A stretch of DNA of 64,000 nucleotides from Fragum whitleyi. Its lineage: Eukaryota; Mollusca; Bivalvia; Cardiida; Cardiidae. How positions within the stretch are numbered: the stretch's first letter is position 1; each line of letters starts with the position of its first letter. The notes beneath the pieces were generated by a model that ran no database searches, was not told where the DNA came from, and saw only the letters and a program-made list of their open reading frames with translations. Both the position numbers and the translations under genes were made by a program. Below are positions 22,061 through 33,050 of this stretch, one piece after another. The stretch lies in the NCBI GenBank assembly GCA_948146395.1, contig OX411554.1, forward strand, positions 43,475,869-43,539,868, written 5' to 3'.

Positions 22061-23148
22061 CATTGAAGACAATAACTTGAGTGTCTGTTCCGTAACCGAT
22101 TACTCCACAACTACGAAAGTTAATTTCATTCTCTGTGCTCTATTATGCATTTCAAAAAATTGTCTTGAAGAGGAGATTGGGTTCACAGAACTAATTATTG
22201 GATACCGATTTCTGTGAAAATTGAATTGTTTCCTGGCGTTTACCAAGTTCTTTAAAAGTTGTAGTCTTTCTTTTAGATATTGATGAATTGATAAATTTCT
22301 AACAATTTAATCCCGTTGTTTTTAATCTGAATTCAACTTATTACTTTAAGGTCTATATTATCTGTATTTAAGATTGGCGAATTCATTGAATCAATATGAT
22401 TGTCAATAATATATGCATTATTTTTTTTAAAGATCAATGAAAAAATGTTTTGTTTATTTAAGACGGTTACTTTCCAAAGTTTAAAGACCTGCTTGATTTT
22501 GCGTTTTCTTCTCTCATTAATGGTAGAAGTATAAGCAATACAATTAGTTACGAAAATCTACCTTCACGAGGTTGTTGTAACTGCCAGGAAACTATCACCG
22601 ATTCTCAAGAGTCTCTGAGAGGCTAGGATGAATATAGACTACGATTTGTTAAGTAAATCTACTAGCAAACGTGTTGAATTGTAAGTGGATAGCTATTACT
22701 ATTTCGAGACCTGTCTTTACCTACGCCAACGAACAAAAATCTTTTAGTGTCTAAATGAGATTTGAGTGCGTATCTCACTAGTAAGCTAATATTAATTGAC
22801 AAAAATTAATTAAAGATTACAATTAAAAGCATTCAAAAATAAATTGGCATCGCATCAAAATTGCATGGTGTAATATTCGTATATGTTAATATTCGATTCA
22901 AACGTAATATGATAAAACTGTAAATTTCTGGTAAATATTCCAGAAATCCATAATTATTATACTAAACTGGTACCAGAGCGGGCGTCAATTTCCGCAAAAA
23001 TCATGGAATTCTTCACGATCGGACATTAAGGAGATTTATTGCCCCATTTTAAGAGAAGGTTTTCTCCGTATACTCACATGACCAAACAGGGCTACAGATA
23101 GAGGGGCTTTTTAGATTTTAGATCAAAGTATTTCATTCAGAATAGTAC

Positions 23149-23222
23149 AAAACCTGTGGTGTTGATACTCATTTGAATCGTCCCATTTAGACGATTCAAA
23201 TGAGTACAACATCATAGGGTTT
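23149..23222. repeat. Hairpin R2
   Basis: Copy-2 counterpart of R1: ACTCATTTGAATCGTCCC faces ACGATTCAAATGAGT. Confidence 0.85.
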
Positions 23223-23540
23223 CATTGAGCAATAAAGGATTTAGACTTGCTTTACCCCTTCTTATGTGTACCTCAGCCAAATGAGATCAGAAAAAAGTTC
23301 TATTGTTTTTGTTACATTAATTCCACGTCGCTGAGTGTGATGTTTTCTTGGATGATGTTCGCTGTTCATTGTAACCTATTTCCATATATAGTATTCGTTC
23401 TGAAAATGAGAATAGCTATGCACATCTTCCCCCCCTACACTGAAAAATCGATCAACATCAAAATATGAAAAAAAGTTCATAGAATTTTAAGAAAAACAAA
23501 AGCACCTCAGGTAGTATAAAGAGTCGGATATTGAAAATGA

Positions 23541-23703
23541 TATAAGGTAGAAGACCCGTAATAGTTCTGCAACATTCCGAACTTAAGCTCTTTCGCAATG
23601 CTATTCGAGATTTCCTTATGAAATTATTAGGAAACCTCGGTTAACACTGTTATATAAATGGCTTCTGAAACGTTGCGAAACTATTACGGGTCCATTAACT
23701 TAA
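23541..23703. mobile_element. Palindrome B3
   Basis: Copy-2 counterpart of B2 with the same edges; left edge TATAAGG rather than TTAAGG. Confidence 0.85.
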
Positions 23704-23902
23704 TATCTGAGCCTAAAAAAAGGCAGATTTTTCTACTCAATGCGTATAAGTTATCCTCGTTGTGGTATGAACAGATCTTGTGATTAGTGTCAAGTTTCAA
23801 GTTATTAAATTCAATAATGACAGAAAAGTGACTATGGTCAAATTTTGTTCAACAACTCCGCCTACGCAATCACCAACACCAGCACCAACCAATACTCTTG
23901 TT

Positions 23903-24135
23903 TGTTTGATTTGGGTTTAACACCACCTTTAAAATGATTTCAGTCATACCTCGGAAGTTGGAACAATGAATTCCATCAATACTACCATTACACCCTTCCC
24001 TAGCCTCTATCTGTTATCCCACTTAGGTTTACGATTAACCCACACATTGGTGGGAAACATATATCCGCAGAAAAATATGTGCAGACTCGGGGATCGAACC
24101 TATAGATGCTACCAGCTGCTCTTTAGCGACGATAT
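23903..24135 (-). mobile_element. SINE copy in duplication copy 2
   Basis: Counterpart of 21826-22060. The 110-codon frame 23966-24298 is antisense to it and is not a gene. Confidence 0.75.
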
Positions 24136-24951
24136 GACAACCATTGAAGACAATAGCTCGAATGTCTGTTCCGTTACCGACCAGTTAAGAATTGCGACAG
24201 TTAATTTCATTCGCTGTGCTCTATTATGCATTTCAAAAAATTGGCTTGAAGAGGAGATTGGGTTCACAGAACTAATTATTGGATGCCGATTTCCGTGAAA
24301 ATTGAATTGTTTCCTGGCGTTTACCAAGTTCTTTAAAGGTTGTAGTCTTTCTTTTAGATATTAAGGAATTGATAAATTTCTATCAAATATAATCTCCTTG
24401 TTTTTAATCTGAATCCAACTTTAAGGTCTATATTATCTGTATTTTAGATATGTGAATTCATTGAATCAATATGTTTGTCAATAATATATGCATAATTTTT
24501 TAAGGTCATTTAAAAAATGTTTTGTTTATTTAAGACATTACTTTTCAAAGTTAAAAGACCCGCTTGATTATGTGTTTTCTTCTCCCAATTTATCATTATC
24601 ATTAGTGGTAGTAGTAGAAGCAGTAGTAGTAGTTACTTCGAGACGCCGTAATCGAGCTGATGTTGGCCCCTAATACGGACTTTATAAAGTTGGTGCACGG
24701 TCCTAACCTCAGCTCTAAAATGTTCGAATCTGAAGAACTATTGTTAAGGATGAAAGGCGTCCATTTCGTATACAAATAGTTTTGTGGAACTAAATAACTA
24801 AAGCAAAGTTAAAAATGTTGCTACTATTTTTCTTATTTGTTTATATTCTGTGTGTAAATGTGTTCTAGCCTATAATTTGATGTTATACCTTAATTTGTCA
24901 ATGTTCAATTAATCTCCATAATGAGGAAACAAAGAGATTGAATGAATGAAT

Positions 24952-25055
24952 GTATTATTATCATAATTAATTATTATTATCATTTTTACTATCATTATTA
25001 TCAAAATTATTATCAACATTATTACTATCATTATGACCACTATTATTATCAATAA
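24952..25055. repeat. (ATT/ATC)n-rich simple sequence
   Basis: Imperfect ATTATTATC units. The 91-codon minus-strand frame 24909-25184 combines this tract with L2 and is an artefact. Confidence 0.85.
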
Positions 25056-25069
25056 CGTTGATGTCTTTT

Positions 25070-25298
25070 TTAACCCTTTGCTGTTTAATCCCTGCTTTTT
25101 ACGTGACTGTAATTTTATGATTGAGAAAACATCGTGAAAAAAGAAGAAATTGCTTCTGACAAGCAATTTCTTCTTTTTCCACACTATATTCTACCCTACA
25201 GAATGGTTATTTTTCAAATTAAATCAACTTTTAATTTTCGTCGGCAAAACCTTTGAATTTGGACAGGTCCAAAATTTTGTAAAGCAGGAAAGGGTTAA
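25070..25298. mobile_element. TTAA-flanked element L2
   Basis: TTAACCCTTTGCTGTTTAAT to AGGAAAGGGTTAA; hairpin GAAATTGCTTCTGACAAGC with AATTTCTTC. Close copy of L1. Confidence 0.8.
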
Positions 25299-25763
25299 AG
25301 AGATAAGCAAGGATAGTTTTAGGTGCAAAGATAATTAAGTCAGGCGAGACAATTCATGACGTTCGGAACGCAGTATTATACATTTATAACGCCATAAAAT
25401 CAGAATATAGATCAATTTTCTAAAACTGGAAACTAATTTGCCATAACAAGATTCCTTTGACGAGTCAGCTACGTAATGCAGATATATTTGAGGTTCGGAA
25501 CACAAATAGGGACCGCACGACAGATATCTGAGGTAGAAACTTTGGCAAAACAGGTATCATTGTCGAAACGTCTATGAGGAATTACCTCAAAGACTTGTAT
25601 GTAGTAGGACAATTCTTCTTTCGGAGGAACTTAAAGGGACCAAAAAAAGGCCTAGAACCTGGTAGCCGGCGTTATTTACACAATCTGGCAAGAATCCGAC
25701 CTTATTTCTAATTTTCGATGGACCATTTTTTACATTGCGGTTCACTTGTTCATGTAAATATAA
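25299..25763. other. Intergenic, no feature seen
   Basis: No repeat or frame recognised. Confidence 0.5.
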
Positions 25764-26189
25764 TATATGGAATAATAATTTGACCTAGGTCATCAGAGTG
25801 AAATAAACCGTTGAATAATTTTGATATTACACGGGTGTTATTACACTTGTGGAATAACTACGCAAATGAGCTCAGGTCGAAAAGCAACACTACTTTGCAA
25901 ACGCGAAAATGACGTCATAATCTATGAAATGTGACGTTAGTTTTAAAAGACGAAATAAGTTTCGCGGAAAATTGAAACGTTGACTTTCAAGTATTTTGAC
26001 GATTTTTCCCAAAAACTCTGGTCATGTTATAAATAGAATATAGAAATAGTGCTCCTAAAATACCGAATTTATTAAACTCGTCATCTATAAACAGATAAAA
26101 ATTCGGCGCAGCGTCTTTTTTTATGTTTTTAGATGACTCGTTTAATAAATTCGGTATTCCATGATCACTCATTCAATATCCTCTATTTA
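25764..26189 (+). mobile_element. CRE-bearing hairpin element V1
   Basis: Body with TATTACACGGGTGTTATTAC and a TGACGTCA (25910-25917). Terminal hairpin: ATACCGAATTTATTAAACTC then GTCATCTATAAAC faces its complement (26059-26160). Shoulders AATAGAATA and ATATCCTCTAT as in family X. Confidence 0.75.
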
Positions 26190-26604
26190 TAATATGACCT
26201 ACGTCGCCGGAGTGAAATATCCCGTTCAATATTTTTGATATTACACGGGTGTTATTACACTAGTGAAATAACTATGCGAATGAGCTTTAAACGAAGAACA
26301 ACGTTATATTTTTGTAAGGAGAGTGACGTCATAATGGATCTGCTGACGTCATTTTGAAAACGGCGTTATATGTTTCGCGGAATAAAATAAGTAGATAAAT
26401 AACACAATATTCTCGTTTTATCACCAAAATGCGGGCCATATTATAAATAGAATATAGAATTTGTGCTCATCAAATACCGAATTTATTAAACTCGTCATCT
26501 ATAAACAAATAAAAACTCGGCACAGCCTCGTTTTTATTTGTTTATAGATGACTCTTTAATAAATTCGGTATTCCATGAACACTCATTCAATATCCTCTAT
26601 ATAT
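26190..26604 (+). mobile_element. CRE-bearing hairpin element V2
   Basis: Tandem copy of V1 (offset about 413 bp). Two perfect TGACGTCA sites (26324-26331, 26344-26351). Hairpin arms of ~45 bp at 26472-26573. Ends ATATCCTCTATATAT directly against X3. Confidence 0.75.
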
Positions 26605-26930
26605 TTCATTGAGTGAACAAAAGAGATATAGTAACGAGTGGCAGAGGCATGAGTGAAAATATAGCTCTTGTTGTTCACTAAATGAAATATCAATCGACCT
26701 TCTCGAATTTCTTTATGCATAAATGAGACAGCATGTGAAAAGGTTAGGACAATTTTCGTAAAGCGCGCCATTTTGCACGTGCTTGCTATATATATGCAAC
26801 GTTCATAATGATGTCACTGTTTGGGCTCCGCTTTAATGACGTCAGAAAGGATGAAATTAACGAAAGCGGGGTATATGTCAGGTTTTTTTTATAATTTCAC
26901 TGGTAAGGCAGTGAGTTTCACTTAAAGCAG
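26589..26930 (-). mobile_element. CRE-bearing element X3, truncated
   Basis: Same orientation as X1; hairpin partly decayed; one TGACGTCA intact (26837-26844), the other TGATGTCA. The GGTTTATCG end is missing. Shares CCTCTATATATT with the end of V2. Confidence 0.7.
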
Positions 26931-27220
26931 GAAACCTTTCCATTTTGGAAACGTTCCACGAATATTTATTAACCTGAACGAAGAGTTTCAATTCATTTCG
27001 TGTTATCTATAACAAGTTGCAAACGAGTTTCTTCATTCAATGATGGGTTTCAAAAAGTAATCTTAATTTTAAATACAAATGCATCTGTAAAAGACATTAT
27101 GCTATTTCTGTCGATTATATAGCGTCTTAAGCTCATTATGATTCAGTGATTTTGTGGAATTTTGTTTCTTTATTTTCGGGTTGTTTTTTTACCAAGATAA
27201 TTGTAAATCTTAAGATAATG

Positions 27221-27385
27221 TTAAGGTAGTGGACCCGTTATAGTTCCGCATCATTTCGGAACACATGATCTTTCACAATGTTAACCGAGGTTTCATAATG
27301 AATTCATCAGGACACCTCGGTTTAAACTGTTTAAGATAACTACGTTCGAAGCGTTGCGAAACTTGATTACGGTCCCACTTCTTTA
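27221..27385. mobile_element. Palindrome B4
   Basis: TTAAGGTAGTGGACCCGTTA to TTACGGTCCCACTT, with ACAATGTTAACCGAGG and CCTCGGTTTAAACTG inside. Confidence 0.85.
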
Positions 27386-27668
27386 TCAATTTTTTTTCGG
27401 AGATTTTGGAAATATTCCGATAGACTGCCACTTTAGTGCTACTCGAGTTTCATATAAAAAGTGCAAAGACTTTGAAAATGGGATTGGCCATGCAATCTGA
27501 TTGTGTATAAAGCATGATTAATTAACTGTCAACAGCACAAATCTAATTCAAGTTATAAAGATGTATAATTACGGGATTTCAGGATGAACGACCTCAAAAG
27601 AAATGACTTGCAAATGTTAACTCGGAACTTTGCTCGAAAGTCTTCGTGAGCTTGAAAGTGTCTCGGAC

Positions 27669-28086
27669 GTAAGTGTTAGAACATCGTGAAATTGACAAGA
27701 TGATTGATGTTGGAATGATTTTGGAACGAAATTGAATGAGCGTGTGGAGCGAGTTTTGAGTGAAATTAAAGGGAAGTAATCCAATATCGCTAATTTTGTT
27801 CAAGATTAACAAAATTAGCGATTTTAATTACCTACCTTTCATAAAAAAAAAATCGTACTCTTCTGTTTGTGTGTCTCCGTGGACACTTTAAATGCAACAC
27901 CAGCCAATAAAATCGTAGAATAATTTGATCGATTTAAATTATATTATGGTCGCCTTCGAAATGCGTTCTAAAGATTTTGGAGCGTTTTTGATCGATTGGA
28001 GGGAGTGTGTTAGAATGAATGAATAGAGCGAATGGTTTAGAATGGTTTTGATCGGAATAAGTGTCGATTTCACGAAGTTAACTGTA
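27669..28086 (-). mobile_element. TA-flanked TIR element E2
   Basis: ACATCGTGAAATTGAC at left; GTCGATTTCACGAAGTTAAC then TGTA at right. Central hairpin GCTAATTTTGTTCAAG with AACAAAATTAGC. The open frame 27594-27812 is not a gene. Confidence 0.75.
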
Positions 28087-28217
28087 GTAACTTTGGGTTA
28101 TTTTAGGTAATACGGTTTATTGAGATACTTCGGTCAATTGATACGCTTAAAAAAAAGCAAATTTCATCAATGCTCTCCGAACGTCTTTAGAGATCCCCTT
28201 AGCATATAAATCGTTTT

Positions 28218-28638
28218 CTTTAATGCTTTTCGGTGGTTTATCGAGAAATAATGGTAGATTATCACTTGATAATCTCACGCAAAAGTAGTCAAATTATCAA
28301 AAACTTATACCCTGCTTTTGTGCATTTCTCCCTATCTGACGTCATATATGCGGGGTGAAATAAGTGACGTCACAATGCACGTTGCGAAGCAATCACGTGG
28401 AAAATGACGCGCTTAAAGAAAATATGTCCTAGAAATTTCACATTTTGTCTCATTTTTGCATTAAAGAAATAGAATAAACGTTTGTTTTTCGAGTAAGATC
28501 GATTAATATTTCATTTCGTGAACAACAAAAGCTATATTTTCACTCGTGGCTCTGCCACTCGTGAAAATGTAGCTTTTATTGTTCACTCAATGAAATATAA
28601 ATCGATCTTACACTGAAACAAACGACTATCCTCTATTT
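28218..28638 (+). mobile_element. CRE-bearing element X4, complete
   Basis: TTAATGCTTTTCGGTGG start; TGACGTCA at 28337-28344 and 28365-28372; terminal hairpin around GTGGCTCTGCCAC; ends ACGACTATCCTCTAT. Best-preserved plus-strand copy. Confidence 0.8.
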
Positions 28639-28696
28639 AATCTTGATACCTGTAATGTCATGTAAGTCCATGCGCATCCATGGCTGCCCCCTCGTT

Positions 28697-28745
28697 ATTC
28701 AAAAGGCATTTTCCGTAGAATCGCCGATGGTTTTCGGTTAGCAAA
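28697..28745. repeat. Short fragment D4
   Basis: TTTTCCGTAGAATCGCCGAT matches the right half of D2 and D3. Confidence 0.45.
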
Positions 28746-29283
28746 TGATATGAAACGGTTCGTTTTCCTTTTTTAACCATTCCTGCGTTGTGAATAAATA
28801 AGCTAAGGAAATGGTACCCTGTGGTCTTTTAAAAATGTATTCCGACTTTCTGATTTTTCATTATTTAGATTGTTCAGTCTATAAAATTTTGGGAACGCAA
28901 GCAAACTGATTCCGTTTAAGAAGGCATAAATAAATTTCTCATTTTGTCAGAATTTATGCACGGTCCATAAGAACGAATGTTTAATTAAAGTAAAAGTGCC
29001 TGATAGCAAATCATTTCAAATTACTCATGCAAGAGTCAATTACAAGTTATTTGCGGTTAAGTTCCAATTGATTATCCTAGATCGATACTCCAATACGATA
29101 TCGAATTACCCATGCTGATTATACAGAATGTTTCCAAACACGCTATGACATGCTATCATATTTCTCAAAAAACGATTTTACTCGGAAAATTGATTCACTT
29201 TGTTATTTATGACAAGCGACTTCCATTTTGCTAGATGACAGTCACTCTTAATGCAACATTGACAAGGCGTTGAATTGTAAGAC
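28746..29283. other. Intergenic, no feature seen
   Basis: No repeat or frame recognised. Confidence 0.5.
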
Positions 29284-29724
29284 TACAGTTAACAACATTG
29301 TGAAATTGACAAGGTGAATGATTTAGGAATGATTTAGAAATGAAATTGAATTAGTGTGTGGAGCGAGTTTTGAGTGAATTGAATGGGAGGTAATCCTTTA
29401 TCGGAAATTTTGTTCAGGATGAACAAAATTTGTGATAGTGATTACCTCTCTTTAATAAAAAATACATTCAAATTCTATACATAGCTTCCTGTCTCTTCGA
29501 GAACCTTTGAGACGCTAACAAGTTGAATTATGTCAGAGAAATCGCGACTTTTCTTTATCAAAATTTATTTTGAATGACGTTTTTGATTCTTTATTTTTCA
29601 ATGGGTTTGAACGTTTTTGAATGATATGAGTGAGTATTTGGAATGATTGTTTGGAGCGCTGAGTGTGCGATTTAGAAAGGTTTTGATTGAGATGAATGTC
29701 AATTTCACGATGTTTTTAACTGTA
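29284..29724 (-). mobile_element. TA-flanked TIR element E3, complete
   Basis: Left end TA CAGTTAACAACATTGTG AAATTGAC; right end GTCAATTTCACGATG TTTTTAACTG TA. Central hairpin GGAGGTAATCC, TTTTGTTCAGGATGAACAAAA, GATTACCTC. Confidence 0.85.
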
Positions 29725-29789
29725 CTTCGAATTATATGATACGTTTTGGGATCGCTAGGACATAACCCCTGTAGTCCACCAAGTCCTGA

Positions 29790-30217
29790 TACAGTTAGAT
29801 AGTCGTGAAATTGACATTTACTCAATCAAAACCACTCTAAATCGCTCACTCACCGCTCCATTCATTCATTCAAAACACTCACCCAAAGCCATTCAAAACT
29901 CTCAAAATTACTAAAATATAAGATCAATAACTACATTCAAAATGAATAAAGCAAGAACCAAACCGCGATTTCACTGACAAAATTGAAATTTTAAACGTCT
30001 GATTGCTTCTTGAAGAATTGGGAAGCTATTTATAGAATTGTTGTGCATATTTTATTAAAGAGAGGTAGTACATATCGCTAATTTTGTTCATCCTTAACAA
30101 AATTAACGGAATTGGATTACCTCCCTTAAATTTCACTCAAAACTCACTCATTCAATATCATTCAGAAATCATTCAAAAAACGTTCATCTTGTCAATTTCA
30201 CGATGTTATTAACTGCA
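29790..30217 (+). mobile_element. TA-flanked TIR element E4, complete
   Basis: Left end TA CAGTTAGATAGTCGTG; right end GTCAATTTCACGATG TTATTAACTG CA. Central hairpin GCTAATTTTGTTCATCC with TTAACAAAATTAACGG. Head-to-head with E3 across 65 bp. Confidence 0.85.
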
Positions 30218-30220
30218 GTA

Positions 30221-30290
30221 CATCGGTAACGCATTGGCTGTCAATCCTAAGGATCGTGAGTTCGAACTTCGGTTAGGCCATCTTTCATCC
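30221..30290 (+). repeat. tRNA-like Pol III promoter head
   Basis: A-box-like CATCGGTAACGCATTGG (30221) and B-box-like GAGTTCGAACTT (30258) at tRNA spacing. No acceptor stem seen. It lies between E4 and E5 and is probably a SINE head. Confidence 0.5.
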
Positions 30291-30297
30291 GGCATTT

Positions 30298-30560
30298 GAC
30301 AAAATCTACGATTTCACTAACTTAATGCAATTTTGTTAGCGTAAGATTGATTCGTCAAGACATAGGAAGCTTGATATAGAACTTGTACGCATATCTAATA
30401 AAAGGGAGGTAATAACCATTGCTAATTTCTTCCATCTTGAAAACATAGCGATATTGGATAAATACCTTTTATTTCATTCAAAACTCACTCTATGTACTCA
30501 TTTAATTTCATACCGAGATCACTCCAATATCATTCAGCTTGTCAGTTTCACGGTGTTAAC
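30298..30560 (+). mobile_element. E-family copy E5, left end lost
   Basis: ATTTCACTAACTTAATGC, AAGGGAGGTAATAACC, GCTAATTTCTTCCATC, then GTCAGTTTCACGGTG at the right end. Confidence 0.7.
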
Positions 30561-30592
30561 AACACTGACCTGTGTCCAATATGAATTCGTTT

Positions 30593-30682
30593 GAATAACG
30601 TTTGCGAACTGATACCCCGTTTTGCATGTGTATTCACGTGCAAAACGGGGTTCAATATCCAAGCGTTCGCAAACGTTTTTCA
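30593..30682. repeat. Hairpin T1
   Basis: ACGTTTGCGAACTGATA then CCCCGTTTTGCATGTG; right arm CACGTGCAAAACGGGG then GCGTTCGCAAACGT. Followed by CACCCTGAACACAACAC. Confidence 0.85.
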
Positions 30683-31496
30683 CCCTGAACACAACACATT
30701 AGTTTAGATCTGCAACACCAATTATCCGGTGTATATATTAATCGAATTTTTGGCTCGTGTGTTTGGAAAGATCGCAGGATAAATATTTACTTTCCCTCGA
30801 TGCTGTAAAAAGTATGCCTAGGCACAGAGAAAGGGATAACAATTTATTCTTTCATTTGAAGATCCAAAATTTTGGTCATTGACTAGATTGAAAAAATATA
30901 ACACCCCCAACACACACACCCCACCCCCCATCCCCCACCCCATTGGAAGAAGAAATTGTTAAATAGCCTCTCTTCGTTGAATTTACTTTTTTACATAGAT
31001 GTTATAAATTTTAGTGTATACTGATATAATTGATTTGAAACAAAATATTTGATTTATCTTATAAAGCTTAGAATAATTACAAAAAAAATGAATAGATAGT
31101 CTATTCATTCATTAGTGTAATTTCCAAAGCTATAAAATTAGAGAATGGCTTACAAAAATTCTAATTTATAAATGGTTTCTTTCTTTAAATGCCTTTTCAA
31201 AAGCAATAAAATGTAACAGCTAATTACATAACCCTATATATTCGTTCTGCTAAATTCAGAAACACGATTTTAATAGACAAAACAGTTGAAACGCCAATAA
31301 TGTTTCGAAACGTGGGAATTGAAGCATCTAGCCATTTTCTCTTCATTCGCTTGTTTCTACGACCCTCTTGTTAAATTCTAGAAAAGGCAATATTCTAAAG
31401 GAAGAAATTGCTTTTGATATTCAATTATTTTTTCAAACAATGTTTTATACTACACCATACTGTACAACTTCAGCTATATATTTATATAGATATATA
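30683..31496. other. Intergenic with C-rich tract and a small hairpin
   Basis: C/CA-rich tract at 30901-30946. Hairpin AATGAATAGATAGTCTATTC at about 31087-31110. AT-rich tract near 31470-31510. No gene seen. Confidence 0.55.
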
Positions 31497-31888
31497 TATT
31501 TATGTCTATATTTACACACTGGCACTATGACAACCCTTGTCTGATAAGACCCACCCTGTTACGCCCCATTTTCCACAAATCAAAACGAACAGTCTTTTAA
31601 AAAATGGTTACACAGGGAACATTTCTGCTGATTTTTTTTTTTTTTTGAAAATGATCTAGTGTGTTGGGAGCATAAGATTTTCAAAGAATCGTACAACGAT
31701 TAAGTCTGATAAAGCCCGCTTTGTGACGCGCTATTTTTCAACAAATACTAAAATACATGTATTATAAGTTATTATAAGTGACTTCACTTCAAAAAATCAG
31801 CCATACTTACGAAGCACAACGGGCTACCGATCCTTATTGGCCCACAAAGTCCTCCTTGGGTACTTTGTGTCAGGTGAGCTAAAAAACA
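31497..31888 (+). mobile_element. Tandem-cored element H4, 5'-truncated
   Basis: ACCCACCCTGTTACGCCCC monomer words, then a terminal hairpin (CACAAAGTCC ... ACTTTGTG, 31838-31869) and TCAGGTGAGCTAAAAAA. Confidence 0.6.
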
Positions 31889-32224
31889 AGGCATACCTCC
31901 TGTTTTTGTTTCGTTTTGTTTTACGAGCGGAATTATCTAATGTGCATCAAAAATTTAAGGTTCTGCTCAAAGGACTCATATAAGCAACGAATGGGGACAT
32001 CTTTTTTTGATTTTCATGATTATCGAAAATAATTGCGCGGTTTCTCAGATGAAAAATCTCATGAGACATTCATTTTGGTACAAATACATGTTTTTTAACG
32101 TTTATAGGTTGTTCCTACTAGTGAAAGGCTCGTTTTCGTTTGATTTTTTTCGCTCGATTAGTCAATCATTTAAAATCATTGGTGCAGATAATATGGGATT
32201 AACGCCAGTCCAAAATCTTTTTTC
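31889..32224. other. Intergenic, no gene seen
   Basis: The 83-codon frame 32007-32258 (phenylalanine-rich, no domain) is probably chance. Confidence 0.4.
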
Positions 32225-32423
32225 AAATCGACCACCTATATTGTTGGTACTTATTTGAATAATGTCAACGAGACGATTCCAAAAAGAAACTACATGATCG
32301 GATTTGGGCAAGTTCGTCTTAATCGTATCTCTAATTAAGGAAACGTTGAATAAAAGGTACCCCGCTTTGCACGTGTTTATCTACACAGCAGGGTACACCT
32401 TTTTCAACAATTACAGACGTTTT
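32225..32423. repeat. Half of hairpin R (R4) followed by hairpin T2
   Basis: TTGTTGGTACTTATTTGAAT (R left arm only), then AAACGTTGAATAAAAGGTAC, CCCGCTTTGCACGTG and its complement CAGCAGGGTAC, TTTTTCAACA, AGACGTTT (T2, 32340-32423). Confidence 0.7.
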
Positions 32424-32764
32424 TGAATGCTGAACACAGGCATTGCGGATTTTTTTGTTGTTGTTGTTCGATTGACTGCACCACAAATATTCCAGCGTAT
32501 TGTTTCCGACCAACCTCCTTTATCAATCAAAGCCAAAGATTTCTAAAGGTCACATGTTTTTCTCATTTCCTTGATGTCTAGACTATCCCATTGCCTGGTT
32601 GTTTCTGGCGAAATAAAAAATGTCATATTTCGTATTTCCGAATTTTCTTAACAATTATGGAATTTAACAGAAAAAAAAGTTCTTAAAAAATATTAATGTC
32701 CTTTAATACAGTATAGTCCACCATTATTAACAAGGCACAAATTAGTTTCTGTCGGTAATTTCCG
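32424..32764. other. Intergenic, no feature seen
   Basis: TTG-rich tract near 32448-32467. Nothing else recognised. Confidence 0.5.
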
Positions 32765-32842
32765 TAAGTTGAGCGGTTAAGGAAAACCTCTACGAAGTGG
32801 GGTCATTGTATATGCAGATATCCTGGGTTTAATTCGGTGGAT
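32765..32842 (+). repeat. tRNA-like Pol III promoter head
   Basis: A-box-like GAGCGGTTAAGG (32771) and B-box-like GGGTTTAATTCGG (32825), wide spacing as in Leu/Ser-type tRNAs. No closed acceptor stem seen. Confidence 0.45.
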
Positions 32843-32982
32843 TATAACTCAGCATCGGCGTAACTAAGATGTTAAAATTTTGCGCTCTCAGAAGGCGACC
32901 AAGAAACAATATATATAATAGGCGATATGTGGACTGTAACAAAAGATAAATCTCCCTCGTCCGCCTTTTCTATTTGAGCGTT

Positions 32983-33050
32983 GGTGAATAATCAAAACAT
33001 TGTAACCACAGCTTGAATAAGCTGTAGTTTCGATGTTATGATCATTCATC
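32983..33050. repeat. Hairpin S6
   Basis: Left arm GGTGAATAATCAAAACATTG then TAACCACAGCTT; right arm AAGCTGTAGTTTCGATG then TTATGATCATTCATC. Confidence 0.8.

Larger units (their letters stand above)
19405..22545. repeat. Segmental tandem duplication, copy 1
   Basis: Aligns with copy 2 at 22546-24650. Shared blocks: AGCAAACGTGTTGAATTG, TCTTTACCTACGCCAACC/G, CATGGAATTCTTCACGATC, hairpin R1, palindrome B2 and the SINE, in the same order. Copy 1 is longer by about 970 bp because it holds H3. Outer boundaries are approximate. Confidence 0.85.
22546..24650. repeat. Segmental tandem duplication, copy 2
   Basis: Same order as copy 1 without H3; offset of the common part is about 2,074 bp. Divergence is modest and mostly substitutions, with B3 and R2 retained. 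Confidence 0.85.

Noticed and set aside
21768..22217. 149-codon plus-strand frame, the longest in the window
   Set aside because: It is antisense to a SINE copy; the parallel frame in the duplication (23966-24298) shows mainly amino-acid-changing differences and no recognisable domain.
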